Of a DNA stretch of 64,000 nucleotides, positions 24,218 to 33,340 are shown piece by piece. The translations under genes were made by a program, and so were the position numbers. The stretch is from NCBI RefSeq assembly GCF_004346165.1, contig NZ_SLZZ01000011.1, forward strand, positions 1-64,000, in the 5' to 3' direction. The notes beneath the pieces were generated by a model, which saw only the letters and a program-made list of their open reading frames with translations, did no database searches and had not been told where the DNA came from. Origin of the DNA: Muricomes intestini. GTDB lineage: Bacteria; Bacillota; Clostridia; Lachnospirales; Lachnospiraceae. Position 1 is the first letter of the stretch. Every line of letters begins with the position of its first letter.

Positions 24218-24308
24218 AAAGCCAGACTCAAAGATAAATTCGATACCGTAACAATCGAAACCAATTACCAATCAGTGGACGCAGAAGCGTAGAAAAGGAG
24301 AATAAAGT

Positions 24309-24845
24309 ATGAGTGCAAAAGTAGTGACAGGAACTGTGAGATTTTCTTATTTAAATGTTTTCAGGAAAAGTGCATTGGATGAAAAATATTCCGTAACCTT
24401 ATTGATTCCTAAAGACGATAAAAAGACCCTGAATGCAATTCGAAAAGCTATTGATACCGCAAAAAGAGAGGGGATTAAGGAGAAATGGAAAGGAAAAGAA
24501 CCCAGAGATTTATGGAATCCGTTGAGGGACGGAGATGAGGAGAAGGCGGATGAACACCCGGAATACGCGGGAATGTATTTCCTCAAGGCAAAATCTGACA
24601 GCAAACCCATTCTTCTGGATGAATACAAAGATGAAATTCTGGATGAGACCGAACTGTACAGTGGATGCTGGGGGCGTGCAAATATTAACTTCTTTGCCTT
24701 CGACAACAACACCAAGGGGGTCAGTGCGGGCCTAAATGCTCTTCAAAAGAAACGGGATGATGATGCCTTTGGGGGCAGAGTCACTCTTGATGAAGCCAGA
24801 ACCTCTTTTGACGAGGATAATGACGAAGACGATATGTTAGGATGA
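24309..24845 (+). CDS. DUF2815 putative ssDNA-binding protein
   Basis: 178 residues; starts TGTVRFSYLNVFRKSALDEKY and has the OB-fold-like pattern of T7 gp2.5-type proteins, with an acidic C-terminal tail (FDEDNDEDDMLG) typical of single-stranded DNA-binding proteins that recruit partners. AAAAGGAGAA precedes the ATG. It lies between the DUF2800 nuclease and the DNA polymerase, consistent with replication. Confidence 0.83.
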   Translation: MSAKVVTGTVRFSYLNVFRKSALDEKYSVTLLIPKDDKKTLNAIRKAIDTAKREGIKEKWKGKEPRDLWNPLRDGDEEKADEHPEYAGMYFLKAKSDSKPILLDEYKDEILDETELYSGCWGRANINFFAFDNNTKGVSAGLNALQKKRDDDAFGGRVTLDEARTSFDEDNDEDDMLG

Positions 24846-24851
24846 TGAATC

Positions 24852-26861
24852 ATGCAGGTAATGAATGTAGATATTGAAACCTACAGCAGTGTGGATATCA
24901 GGGAAGCCGGGGCCTATGCTTATGCAGAAGCTCCAGACTTCGAGATACTTTTGATTGGATATAAGATAAACAATGATCCGGTGAAGGTCCTGGACCTAAA
25001 AACAGGCCCCGCAAAACAAGGGGCTCTCCTAACGGAGAAGCAGAAAGCCTTTAGTCAAGAGTGTAACGCATTTTATAGCGCACTGACAGATCCGGATTAT
25101 ATCAAGACCGCTTACAATGCGAACTTTGAACGTACCTGTCTTGCATCTTATTTAAAACAGGCGATGCCTCCGGAGCAGTGGATGTGTACCGCAGTCCATG
25201 CAGCTACGCTGGGGCTTCCTGCTACACTGGGAGCCGTAGGTGATGCCCTGGGACTGCCGGAGGATCAGCAGAAAGATAAGGTGGGTAAAAGCCTGATCCA
25301 GTATTTCTGCAAGCCCTGTAAACCCACTAAGACAAACGGCGGGAGGACACGCAATCTTCCGGAACATGATAGGAAGAAATGGTCCTTATTTGTGGAATAT
25401 AACCGGCAGGATGTCGTAACAGAGAACGCTATACGGGAGAAGCTTTCTATTTATCCAATTCCGGAGGACGAACAGAAACTGTGGTGTCTGGATCAGAGGA
25501 TGAATGACAATGGGGTAAGACTGGATATGCCTTTTGTGGAAAATATACTGGATTATGATAAAACCTATCAGGAAAGGCTGCGGGAAGAAGCGGAAAGGAT
25601 AACTGGACTTGACAACCCCAACAGTCTGGCTCAGCTGAAGAACTGGTATAAAGAAAACTATGGGATGAATATAAAATCCATAACCAAAGATACGATACCA
25701 GAGATAAAAGATACCTTGAAAGAAAAAGCTCAGACACAATCCGGCATCCGGATGCTGGAAATCCGGCAGGAGATGGGAAAGACCTCTACCAAGAAATACA
25801 CCGCCATGAAGAACGCGGTATGCAGAGACGGCAGGCTAAAGGGAGTGCTGCAGTTTTACGGAGCCAACCGGACCGGCAGATGGGCAGGGCGTATCGTGCA
25901 GGTACACAACCTGCCTCAGAACAAGATACCAGATATTGACCTTGCAAGGGAACTTGTAGCGGAAGGGGACTTTAGTTCTCTGGAAATGCTTTTTGAAGGC
26001 ATGCCCTTTGTGTTTTCCCAATTAATACGGACTGCGTTTATCCCTTCTGAAAGCTGCAGATTCTGTGTAGCTGATTTCTCTGCCATTGAAGCCAGAGTGA
26101 TCGCCTGGCTGGCAGATGAACAGTGGAGACTGGATGTGTTCCGGACTCATGGAAAGATATATGAAGCCTCCGCTTCCCAGATGTTCCATGTACCCTTAGA
26201 GAATATTAAAAAGGGAAGCAAGCTAAGGCAACAGGGAAAAGTAGCTGAACTGGCGTTAGGCTACGGTGGAGCTTTTGGTGCAATCAAAGCTATGGATAAG
26301 GCAGGAAGTATCCCAGATGAGGAAATACCGATGCTGGTGGCGAACTGGAGAAAGGCAAGCCCGAAAATATGTAAATTCTGGAGAGAAGCTGAAACAGCAG
26401 CAAAAATGGCTATTAAAGAAAGACGAACGGTCAGATTAAAAAACGGGATTGCTTTTTCTTATATCAACCGGATATTGTTCATTCACTTATTGTCCGGACG
26501 AAAACTGGCTTATTTTGATGCCAAGATAGAACAGACAGATAAAGGAGAAAGCATTACCTATGCAGGCATTGAACAGCAGAGCAAGCGCTGGGGGAGATTG
26601 GAGACCTGGGGCGGGAAACTGGTAGAAAATATCGTACAAGCCACTGCAAGGGATTGTCTGGCGGTTACAATGCAGCAAGTCAGCCAAGCGGGATATTCAA
26701 TCGTCATGCATGTACACGATGAAATTATCTGTGATGTGCCAAAGAAAGATACGGGCGCCCTGAAAAAAATAACAGACATCATGGCAGAATCCATTCCCTG
26801 GGCACCGGGGCTTCCCTTAAGGGGGGACGGCTATGAGACCGATTTTTATAAGAAGGATTAG
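24852..26861 (+). CDS. Phage DNA polymerase, family A
   Basis: 669 residues. N-terminal 3'-5' exonuclease with DIETYS (Asp7, Glu9); polymerase motif A DFSAIEARVIAWLA (about 407), motif B RQQGKVAELALGYGG (about 456) and motif C HVHDEIICDV (about 619). No 5' nuclease domain, as in phage replicative enzymes. The start is 6 bases after the DUF2815 stop. With the VapE-type protein it forms a phage-encoded replisome core. Confidence 0.93.
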   Translation: MQVMNVDIETYSSVDIREAGAYAYAEAPDFEILLIGYKINNDPVKVLDLKTGPAKQGALLTEKQKAFSQECNAFYSALTDPDYIKTAYNANFERTCLASYLKQAMPPEQWMCTAVHAATLGLPATLGAVGDALGLPEDQQKDKVGKSLIQYFCKPCKPTKTNGGRTRNLPEHDRKKWSLFVEYNRQDVVTENAIREKLSIYPIPEDEQKLWCLDQRMNDNGVRLDMPFVENILDYDKTYQERLREEAERITGLDNPNSLAQLKNWYKENYGMNIKSITKDTIPEIKDTLKEKAQTQSGIRMLEIRQEMGKTSTKKYTAMKNAVCRDGRLKGVLQFYGANRTGRWAGRIVQVHNLPQNKIPDIDLARELVAEGDFSSLEMLFEGMPFVFSQLIRTAFIPSESCRFCVADFSAIEARVIAWLADEQWRLDVFRTHGKIYEASASQMFHVPLENIKKGSKLRQQGKVAELALGYGGAFGAIKAMDKAGSIPDEEIPMLVANWRKASPKICKFWREAETAAKMAIKERRTVRLKNGIAFSYINRILFIHLLSGRKLAYFDAKIEQTDKGESITYAGIEQQSKRWGRLETWGGKLVENIVQATARDCLAVTMQQVSQAGYSIVMHVHDEIICDVPKKDTGALKKITDIMAESIPWAPGLPLRGDGYETDFYKKD

Positions 26862-26873
26862 GAGAGGCGAGAC

Positions 26874-29360
26874 ATGGGGATTCCATCAATAGAGGATTAC
26901 AAAAAGAAAATAAAGCATGATGGTTCTCTTTCCATTGCTACAGGCAAAAGCCGGATGGAGAAGAACTGGAAAAATAAAAAAATCCTGTGGTCTGCCCTTC
27001 TTGCTAAACTGGAAACCCCTACAAGAACACCCGAGAGTTTGGTGGAGTATCTAAATCTGCCCAAGGCTGAACAGGATCATATCAAGGATGTAGGCGGATT
27101 TGTAGGCGGATCATTAAAGAATGGGCACAGGAAAGCAGACAGCGTAGCTGCCAGGCAGATCATCACGCTGGATGCAGATTTCGCACCGGGGGATTTACTG
27201 GATTCCCTGTATTTATATATAGACGGTGGATTTGCAGTGTACTCCACCCATAAGCACAGCCCGGAAAAACCAAGGCTCAGGGTTCTGATACCATTGGATC
27301 GGGAAGTATCACCGGACGAGTATGAAGCAATCGCAAGGAAGATTGCAGAGGGAATCGGGATTGATTACTTTGACGATACTACCTACCAGCCGAGCCGGCT
27401 CATGTACTGGCCGAGCGTGGCATCTGACGGGGAATATATCTTTACCTACGAAGATGTACCGTGGCTGTCAGCCGACAGCGTGCTGTCACAGTATCCAGAC
27501 TGGATGGATACAAGTTATTGGCCGGAAAGCAGCCGAACGGTGGAAAACCGGAAAAGAACAGCAAAGAAGCAGGGGGACCCTTCGGAAAAGAAGGGGTTGA
27601 TAGGGGCCTTCTGCAGGTCCTACACCATAGAGGAAGCCATACAGGGGTTTCTGCCAGATACATACATACCCTGTGCATTACCGGGAAGATATACCTATGC
27701 AGAGGGCAGCACAGCGGCAGGACTGGTACTATATGATGATAAGTTTGCCTACAGCAACCATGCAACGGATCCGGCCGGCGGAAAGCTCTGCAATGCCTTT
27801 GATCTGGTAAGGATCCATAAATTTGGAATGCAGGATGAAGACGCTGCACCAGATACGCCAAGCACCAAGCTACCCAGTTACAAATCCATGATGGAGTTCC
27901 TCCAGGATGAGGACAAAACCAAACTGACACTGGGGAGGGAGAGAAAACAACAGGCTCTTATGGATTTTTCCGATGACGCTGACGGTGATGGATGGATGAC
28001 AGACATCGAGTGGGATAAAAAAGGGAGTATGAAGAACAGCCTGAATAATATCCTGCTGATCATGGAGCATGATCCGGATCTTAAATCCATTGTATTTAAC
28101 CAGATGGCAGACAACCTTGAAATTCGGGGAGGAATACCCTGGAAGAAGCAGGGAAAGTTCTGGAGGGATGCGGATGATGCCCAGCTGGAAGCTTATCTTG
28201 CAAAGGCCTATACAGAGTTTTCAAAGGCGAAGATACTATCCGGAATCACCAAGGTGGCGGATGACCGGAGTTATCATCCGGTGCGGGAATACCTGGACAG
28301 CCTTCCTGATTGGGATCAGGTGCCGAGGGTGGATACCCTGCTTGTAGATTACCTGGGGGCGGAGAACACACCTTATGTCCGGCAAGTGACCAGAAAGACG
28401 CTCTGTGCAGCGATTACCAGGGTAAAGCATCCGGGATGCAAGTTTGATACAGTACTGGTTCTCTGTGGTCCTCAAGGGATAGGAAAGAGCACTCTGATAT
28501 CCAAAATAGGAGGAGAGTGGTTTTCAGACAGCCTGAACCTGGGTGACACGAAAGACAAGACCGCTGCAGAAAAGTTGCAGGGTTACTGGATCATAGAGAT
28601 AGGTGAAATGGCAGGAATGGGCAGTGCAGGAGTAAAGACACTCAGAAGCTTCATTACTACCCAGGATGACCGATATAGAGCGTCCTACGGACGCAGGGTA
28701 AGCTCCCATCCAAGGCAGTGTATTTTAATAGGAACCACAAATGCAGAAGAAGGATATCTAAATGATGTAGAAGGCGGAAGACGGTTCTGGCCTGTCAACA
28801 CACCCCGTATAGGAAATAAAAGGGTGTGGGATCTGACATCCGATGAGGTTGACCAGATATGGGCAGAAGCAAAGCAGTATATAGAAGAAGGAGAAACCCT
28901 CATCTTATCCGGGGATGCAGCTGACGAGGCCTTGAAGCAGCAGAAGGCTGCCATGATAGCGGATCCACGGGAGGAGAAAGTAAGAGAGTACCTGGATGTC
29001 ATGCTGCCGGAGGACTGGTACAGCCGTGATCTGGATGCACGCAGGGACTTTTTATATGATTCGGAATTCCCGAAACCCGATACACCTTTAAAACGGGAGT
29101 TCATCAGCCCTCAGGAGATATGGTGTGAATGCTTTGGGTATAACCTGACGAGAATGGAAACCAAGGACACTTACATTATAAAAAAGATCATGACGAGAAT
29201 GGAAGGCTGGGTCTATTCCGGAGAAAGAGAGCGTCTCGGTGCGGTATATGGAAGGCAGAGAGTGTATAAAAGAGTGGGACAACCCCCGGGACAACCCGGG
29301 ACAACCCCCGGGACAACCTCCAATTTTGGGACAACCTCCAATACAGGTGGGACAACCTAA
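26874..29360 (+). CDS. VapE-type primase/helicase
   Basis: 828 residues. The N-terminal half resembles a primase-like region with LDADFAPGD. The C-terminal half has a VirE/VapE superfamily 3 helicase: Walker A GPQGIGKSTLISKIGG (about 532), GYWIIEIGEMAGM (Walker B) and CILIGTTNAEEGYLNDVEGG, the sensor motif. After this comes a low-complexity tail of PGQPG and GTT repeats, because the last 85 bases of the gene contain the origin-like iterons. It probably recognises and opens the phage origin. Confidence 0.88.
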   Translation: MGIPSIEDYKKKIKHDGSLSIATGKSRMEKNWKNKKILWSALLAKLETPTRTPESLVEYLNLPKAEQDHIKDVGGFVGGSLKNGHRKADSVAARQIITLDADFAPGDLLDSLYLYIDGGFAVYSTHKHSPEKPRLRVLIPLDREVSPDEYEAIARKIAEGIGIDYFDDTTYQPSRLMYWPSVASDGEYIFTYEDVPWLSADSVLSQYPDWMDTSYWPESSRTVENRKRTAKKQGDPSEKKGLIGAFCRSYTIEEAIQGFLPDTYIPCALPGRYTYAEGSTAAGLVLYDDKFAYSNHATDPAGGKLCNAFDLVRIHKFGMQDEDAAPDTPSTKLPSYKSMMEFLQDEDKTKLTLGRERKQQALMDFSDDADGDGWMTDIEWDKKGSMKNSLNNILLIMEHDPDLKSIVFNQMADNLEIRGGIPWKKQGKFWRDADDAQLEAYLAKAYTEFSKAKILSGITKVADDRSYHPVREYLDSLPDWDQVPRVDTLLVDYLGAENTPYVRQVTRKTLCAAITRVKHPGCKFDTVLVLCGPQGIGKSTLISKIGGEWFSDSLNLGDTKDKTAAEKLQGYWIIEIGEMAGMGSAGVKTLRSFITTQDDRYRASYGRRVSSHPRQCILIGTTNAEEGYLNDVEGGRRFWPVNTPRIGNKRVWDLTSDEVDQIWAEAKQYIEEGETLILSGDAADEALKQQKAAMIADPREEKVREYLDVMLPEDWYSRDLDARRDFLYDSEFPKPDTPLKREFISPQEIWCECFGYNLTRMETKDTYIIKKIMTRMEGWVYSGERERLGAVYGRQRVYKRVGQPPGQPGTTPGTTSNFGTTSNTGGTT

Positions 29361-29552
29361 AAATGAACTTGTCCCATAGTTGTCCCAGTGGTTGTCCCGA
29401 TAAAAAGCAAGTAGCCACAAGGGATTAAGGCTTGTTGGGACAACTGGGACAGTCTAAAACCCCTATAGATATAAAATAATAGAAATATAGGATATATAAC
29501 GTAATATCACGCAATATATGCGTCATAACGCGCGAGAGTGTCACATTGTCCC
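29276..29552. other. Candidate phage replication origin (iterons plus AT-rich stretch)
   Basis: Six direct GGGACAACC units (29276, 29288, 29298, 29310, 29328, 29349) are followed by three inverted TTGTCCC units (29369, 29380, 29392), another GGGACAAC (29437), a GGGACAG (29446) and an outlying TTGTCCC (29546). Between the last groups lies an AT-rich block (about 29461-29530). This iteron-plus-unwinding-element layout lies at the end of the primase/helicase gene and in the only sizeable gap of the replication block. Confidence 0.7.
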
Positions 29553-29579
29553 ATAGCCCCAGAAAGGAGAATAGCCGAA

Positions 29580-29768
29580 ATGAATGATCAGTGTGCAAGC
29601 CGGCTGAGAAAAGAATTGATGAATAAAGGTGATATGCCAATAGATGATATACGAGGGGAAGCCAGAAAGATGGGTTTCACGAAGACAGAGCTAAAAGAAA
29701 CCAGAAAGATTTTAGGTGTTCGTCTTCACACTACATACCAGGGGTATTTCTGGTGCTTGGAGGTTTGA
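29580..29768 (+). CDS. Small winged-helix-like protein
   Basis: 62 residues. The pattern RLRKELMNKGDMPIDDIRGE then ARKMGFTKTELKETRKILGV resembles the small winged-helix module at the end of phage primases and RepA-type ATPases. AGAAAGGAGAA before ATG at 29580 fixes the start. It is the first gene after the iteron cluster, so an origin-binding role is possible but not shown. Confidence 0.6.
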   Translation: MNDQCASRLRKELMNKGDMPIDDIRGEARKMGFTKTELKETRKILGVRLHTTYQGYFWCLEV

Positions 29769-29769
29769 A

Positions 29770-30063
29770 ATGCTAGAAAAAGATATAGAAGCCTGGCTGA
29801 ATAAAAAAATCAGAGAACTTGGAGGAATGTCTTTCAAGTTTGTATCCCCAAACAATCCGGGGGTTCCGGATCGGATTTATATCTTCCCCGGAGGAAAAAT
29901 ATATTTTGTAGAGCTGAAGACGGAAATCGGAAGAATGTCAAATATTCAGAAATGGCAGAGAGAACGGTTCACAAAGATGGGCTGCAGGTTCTACCTGGTG
30001 AAAGGGATGGATCAGGCAAAAAAATTCATAGAGGAGCTGAAGCATGAAATACCGGCCGCATGA
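29770..30063 (+). CDS. VRR-NUC domain nuclease
   Basis: 97 residues, the compact phage VRR-NUC type of PD-(D/E)XK nuclease. GVPDRIYIFPGG (Asp) and IYFVELK (Glu-x-Lys) are the catalytic strand pair, and the later RFTKMGCRFYLVKG fits the domain's C-terminal half. The start is chosen for GGAGGTTTGAA; it lies one base after the previous stop. The gene overlaps the SNF2 helicase by 20 bases. These two genes are adjacent in many Firmicute phages, suggesting joint DNA processing. Confidence 0.87.
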   Translation: MLEKDIEAWLNKKIRELGGMSFKFVSPNNPGVPDRIYIFPGGKIYFVELKTEIGRMSNIQKWQRERFTKMGCRFYLVKGMDQAKKFIEELKHEIPAA

Positions 30064-31417
30064 TTACCAGGAATATGCAAGTGAAAAAATCATAGAGCTT
30101 CCGGAAACGGGTTTATTTCTGGATATGGGTCTTGGAAAAACAGTGACCACACTGACCGCCATTGATGAACTGATGTTTGATAGATTTGAGGTCAGCCGGG
30201 TGCTGGTGATAGCGCCTAAAAGAGTAGCAGAGGACACCTGGACGACCGAAACAGAAAAATGGGATCACCTACAGCACTTAAAAATATCCAGAGTGCTGGG
30301 AACACAAAAGGATCGGATAGAAGCATTGCAGACGGAGGCAGACATCTATGTGATCAACCGGGAAAATGTTGTATGGCTGGTGGAGCAGTACAGAAAGGAC
30401 TGGCCCTTCGACATGGTGGTCGTGGATGAGCTGTCCAGCTTCAAGTCCAATAAAGCAAAACGGTTTAAGGCGCTGAAGCGGGTACGCCCCCTGATAAAAC
30501 GTTTTGTAGGCCTGACTGGGACTCCCACGCCCAACGGATTATTGGATCTCTGGCCCCAGATGTATCTGATAGACAGAGGCGAACGGCTGGGAAAGACCAT
30601 ATCCAGCTATAGGGACCGGTACTTTTATCCAGGGAAATCAAATGGCCATGTAGTGTATACCTATGAATTAAAAACAGGAGCCGGGGACGCCATACAAAAC
30701 AGGATTGCTGATATCTGTATTTCCATGAAGGCGGGGGATTATTTAAAGATGCCGGAGCTTACGGTGAATGACATCCCTGTCAGATTATCCGGACCAGAGA
30801 TGGCTACTTACAAGGAATTGGAAAGAGAAAAATTGATGGAGGTAGATGGTCTGCAGATTACGGCGCTGACAGCCGCAACAGTTTATAACAAGCTGCTGCA
30901 GATGGCAAATGGCAGTGTTTATTCAGATATGGGGGATCCCGTAGAGATCCATCAGAGAAAGCTGGAGGCACTGGAGGAGATACTGGATACCGCAAATGGA
31001 CAGCCTGTCCTGATATTTTATAATTACCGACACGACTATGATCAGCTGATGCGGAAATTCAAAAAGTATGATCCCCAGACACTAAAGGGGCAATCAGACA
31101 TCCGGTCATGGAATGACGGAAGAATTCAGTTACTGCTGGCACAGCCTGCCAGTATGGGGCATGGCTTAAACCTGCAGGCCGGGGGGCACATCATAGTCTG
31201 GTATGGACTGAACTGGAGCCTGGAACTGTATCAGCAGGCAAATGCAAGGCTGTACAGGCAGGGCCAGAAAAAAGGTGTGATTATCCATAGACTAATTACT
31301 TTAGGGACTGTTGATGAAGATGTCATACAGCGTTTAGAAAATAAAGATGCCACGCAGGAAAGCCTGATGCAGAGCCTGAAGGCAAGGATAAAACGGATAA
31401 AGGAGGAAGCCAGATGA
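30044..31417 (+). CDS. SNF2-family helicase
   Basis: 457 residues. Motif I DMGLGKTVTT (about 28), motif II DELSS (about 129), then the second RecA domain with HGLNLQAGGHIIVWYGLNWS (about 374) and the QANARLYRQGQ motif VI (about 399). It is a superfamily 2 DNA translocase with no accessory domain. It overlaps the VRR-NUC gene and a zinc-ribbon gene, so it is part of the early operon. Confidence 0.93.
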   Translation: MKYRPHDYQEYASEKIIELPETGLFLDMGLGKTVTTLTAIDELMFDRFEVSRVLVIAPKRVAEDTWTTETEKWDHLQHLKISRVLGTQKDRIEALQTEADIYVINRENVVWLVEQYRKDWPFDMVVVDELSSFKSNKAKRFKALKRVRPLIKRFVGLTGTPTPNGLLDLWPQMYLIDRGERLGKTISSYRDRYFYPGKSNGHVVYTYELKTGAGDAIQNRIADICISMKAGDYLKMPELTVNDIPVRLSGPEMATYKELEREKLMEVDGLQITALTAATVYNKLLQMANGSVYSDMGDPVEIHQRKLEALEEILDTANGQPVLIFYNYRHDYDQLMRKFKKYDPQTLKGQSDIRSWNDGRIQLLLAQPASMGHGLNLQAGGHIIVWYGLNWSLELYQQANARLYRQGQKKGVIIHRLITLGTVDEDVIQRLENKDATQESLMQSLKARIKRIKEEAR

Positions 31418-31596
31418 CAGATGCAGCAAAGCAAAAAATATTAGCAAAGTACTGGGATACAGAAGTTACCTGTCCTGGATGCGGAGAAGAGATACGAGAT
31501 TCAGATGATCTGTCCAAGGTCGAATATGTTCGAACGAAGAGGAAGACGGATATCTTCTTCCACGCGGAGTGCTTCGGAAAGATATGGAGGGAGTGA
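31414..31596 (+). CDS. Small zinc-ribbon protein
   Basis: 60 residues with CPGCGEEI and a later HAECFGKIW, which together can hold one zinc ion. It starts inside the last four bases of the helicase gene. Function unknown. Confidence 0.6.
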   Translation: MTDAAKQKILAKYWDTEVTCPGCGEEIRDSDDLSKVEYVRTKRKTDIFFHAECFGKIWRE

Positions 31597-31601
31597 GACA
31601 T

Positions 31602-31985
31602 ATGGGAAAAGTAGATGATTATACTTCTGGACGTGCGGCGGGAATGCTGTTAGCCAGAGATATTGTGAAGAAAGACGGTCTGGAAGAACTGGAAAAAGAA
31701 ATCCACTTCCGGAATATCACCGGGATAAATACGATACTGTCCAAGAAAGAACTGGACAAGGCCTGCGAGAAAATAAAGGTGCGGACGCTTGACACCATGC
31801 TGACTATCGCTGTGGCAACGCTTCATGATGAGTTCGGTTTCGGGCAGGCACGGTGCAAGCGGTTCATTGACAGGCTGAACCTGAAAGCGGATTGCCTGGT
31901 TGATGATATGGCATCCTGGGACGATTATGTGAAGCTGATTAAGGATGAGATCGGCATTGAGATGACAATCCGGGATAATGATTAA
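31602..31985 (+). CDS. Conserved phage protein, helical
   Basis: 127 residues, mostly helical, with the segment TLHDEFGFGQARCKRFIDRL that recurs in proteins between the SNF2 helicase and the late regulator in Clostridial phages. The ATG at 31602 is favoured because GGAGGGAG lies 7 bases upstream; an in-frame upstream start is possible. Function unknown. It is the last gene before an AT-rich accessory cassette. Confidence 0.65.
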   Translation: MGKVDDYTSGRAAGMLLARDIVKKDGLEELEKEIHFRNITGINTILSKKELDKACEKIKVRTLDTMLTIAVATLHDEFGFGQARCKRFIDRLNLKADCLVDDMASWDDYVKLIKDEIGIEMTIRDND

Positions 31986-32026
31986 AATTAGAATTTTGTA
32001 GATTATCGTACATTGAAAACTTAATA

Positions 32027-32055
32027 TTGATAGTTGGTAGAATTTGAGTTAAAAT
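32027..32055 (+). promoter_or_regulatory. Promoter of the accessory cassette
   Basis: TTGATA-17-TAAAAT in an AT-rich stretch, 36 bases before the Cys-rich gene. With the terminator at 32435 it makes this gene an independent unit inside the early operon. Confidence 0.6.
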
Positions 32056-32090
32056 TATAATCAAAAGAGATTTGTAGAGGTGAAGTTGTT

Positions 32091-32420
32091 ATGATTATAG
32101 ATGGAAATGAAATAGAGAAAGAAGCTATGAAAGCTTTTCATCAAGGAAACAGAGCAGAGGGTTTGAAGATTCAAGAAGAATTTGCGGCAAAATTCCGAGA
32201 AGAATATAAAGAAAAAGATCATTGCTCATGCAAAAAGGCTTGCAGATATCATGGTAATTGTAAAGAATGTGTAGCTATTCACAGAGCGCATCAAGAACAC
32301 TTACCAAATTGTATGCGACCGATTGTAAATCAAAAGCTTAGACTTCTTTCGGAACTTACCGAACATACACTTGCAAATGAAATAGAGCCGCCAAAAGAAA
32401 TTTTGAGACGGGAAAAATAA
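32091..32420 (+). CDS. Cys/His-rich putative metal-binding protein (moron)
   Basis: 109 residues. A helical N-terminal part with many Lys/Glu precedes the motif CSCKKACRYHGNCKECVAIH, then RAHQEHLPNC, which gives six Cys and several His for one or two metal ions. Related Cys clusters occur in chromosomal Firmicute proteins, so it is probably acquired cargo. Own promoter, TAGAGGTGAAG ribosome site, own terminator and lower GC than its neighbours all mark it as a moron. Function unknown. Confidence 0.65.
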   Translation: MIIDGNEIEKEAMKAFHQGNRAEGLKIQEEFAAKFREEYKEKDHCSCKKACRYHGNCKECVAIHRAHQEHLPNCMRPIVNQKLRLLSELTEHTLANEIEPPKEILRREK

Positions 32421-32434
32421 GTGAATAATTTATG

Positions 32435-32472
32435 AAACTACTAACTATCAGTGTTGAGCTGGTAGTTTTTTT
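32435..32472 (+). terminator. Terminator of the accessory cassette
   Basis: AAACTACTA pairs with TGGTAGTTT (one U-G) and is followed by a T-run. Confidence 0.8.
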
Positions 32473-32514
32473 ATGTGGAAATTTAATCTATTAAACTGAA
32501 ATTTAGGAGGAAAA

Positions 32515-32612
32515 ATGGAAATAGAGAAAGCAAAACAGGTTTTAGCTTATGGGCAGACAGCGGAGAGGTTGTTGCCTGGATGCCACTGCCGGAACCGTAC
32601 AAGCCATTATAG
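32515..32612 (+). pseudogene. DUF551 gene remnant
   Basis: An ATG with AGGAGG opens MEIEKAKQVLAYG, like the start of phage DUF551-type proteins. After an apparent deletion the reading frame shifts, and the downstream frame reads GEVVAWMPLPEPYKPL and stop, the classical DUF551 C-terminus. The middle of the gene is missing and the two ends are in different frames. The next gene starts 8 bases further on with its own site. Confidence 0.6.
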
Positions 32613-32620
32613 GAGGAATT

Positions 32621-32806
32621 ATGGTAGGAAGAAAAGAAAACGGACACATTTATGTTAATGATTTGGATATGAGGATATTTTTTGATGATTTGTTTTCGCA
32701 CTGTAAAACGGAAGAGGAGATAGATTTCGTACTTGAAAACATACAGACTATTGTGGAAGATTCAGCGGAAGAACAAGAAGAAAGAGTTGGAGCGTCCGGC
32801 TGCTGA
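32621..32806 (+). CDS. Small acidic phage protein
   Basis: 61 residues, helical (FFDDLFSHCKTEEEIDFVLE) with an acidic C-terminal part. AGGAGG lies 4 bases before the ATG, at the end of the DUF551 remnant. Function unknown. Confidence 0.55.
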   Translation: MVGRKENGHIYVNDLDMRIFFDDLFSHCKTEEEIDFVLENIQTIVEDSAEEQEERVGASGC

Positions 32807-32825
32807 GCCGGGGAAAGAGGTAGAG

Positions 32826-33278
32826 ATGGAGCCTATATTAGATGCTTGCTGTGGGAGCAAGATGTTCTGGTATGACAAAGATAATCCATTTGTGATATTC
32901 ATGGACAACCGAGAGGAAAACGACATCTTATGTGATGGTAGAAAACTCATAGTGAAACCGGATATTGTAGCAGATTTTAAAAACATGCCGTTTCCTGACA
33001 ATACATACGGGTTGGTAGTGTTTGACCCGCCGCATCTTATAAGCGCGGGTGCAGATTCATGGCTGGCCAAGAAGTATGGAGTATTGCCAAAGGAATGGAA
33101 ACCGTATTTAAAAGCTGGATTCGATGAATGCATGAGGGTTTTGAAACCGGGCGGAGTATTGGTCTTTAAATGGAATGAGGACCAAATTAAAACAGCGGAG
33201 GTGCTAAAGGTATTTGAAAGGCAGCCTTTGTTTGGAGATAGAAGAAGTAAAACCAGGTGGACCTTCTTCATGAAGTAA
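32826..33278 (+). CDS. Phage SAM-dependent methyltransferase
   Basis: 150 residues. ILDACCGSKMF is a motif I type SAM-binding loop, and VVFDPPHL supplies a DPPH catalytic motif of the N6-adenine/N4-cytosine class; MRVLKPGGVLVFKW is the usual strand after it. There is no target-recognition domain, and the protein is small. The ATG after GAAAGAGGTAGAG is preferred to an upstream start in the previous gene. It may methylate phage DNA at a short site; protein or RNA targets cannot be excluded. Confidence 0.8.
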   Translation: MEPILDACCGSKMFWYDKDNPFVIFMDNREENDILCDGRKLIVKPDIVADFKNMPFPDNTYGLVVFDPPHLISAGADSWLAKKYGVLPKEWKPYLKAGFDECMRVLKPGGVLVFKWNEDQIKTAEVLKVFERQPLFGDRRSKTRWTFFMK

Positions 33279-33340
33279 ACCGCCAGTTAGCTGATTTGAA
33301 GAAATGAAAACAAGACCAGGACAAGAGTGGCTATTAATTA

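Noticed and set aside
27442-27930. Minus-strand frame inside the VapE-type gene
   Set aside because: Pro/Arg/Cys-rich translation, no start signal, opposite a conserved gene.
29276-29398. CRISPR-like array of GGGACAACC repeats
   Set aside because: Units are 9 bases, spacing is irregular (1 to 12 bases), both orientations occur and part is inside a gene; an iteron origin fits, a CRISPR does not.
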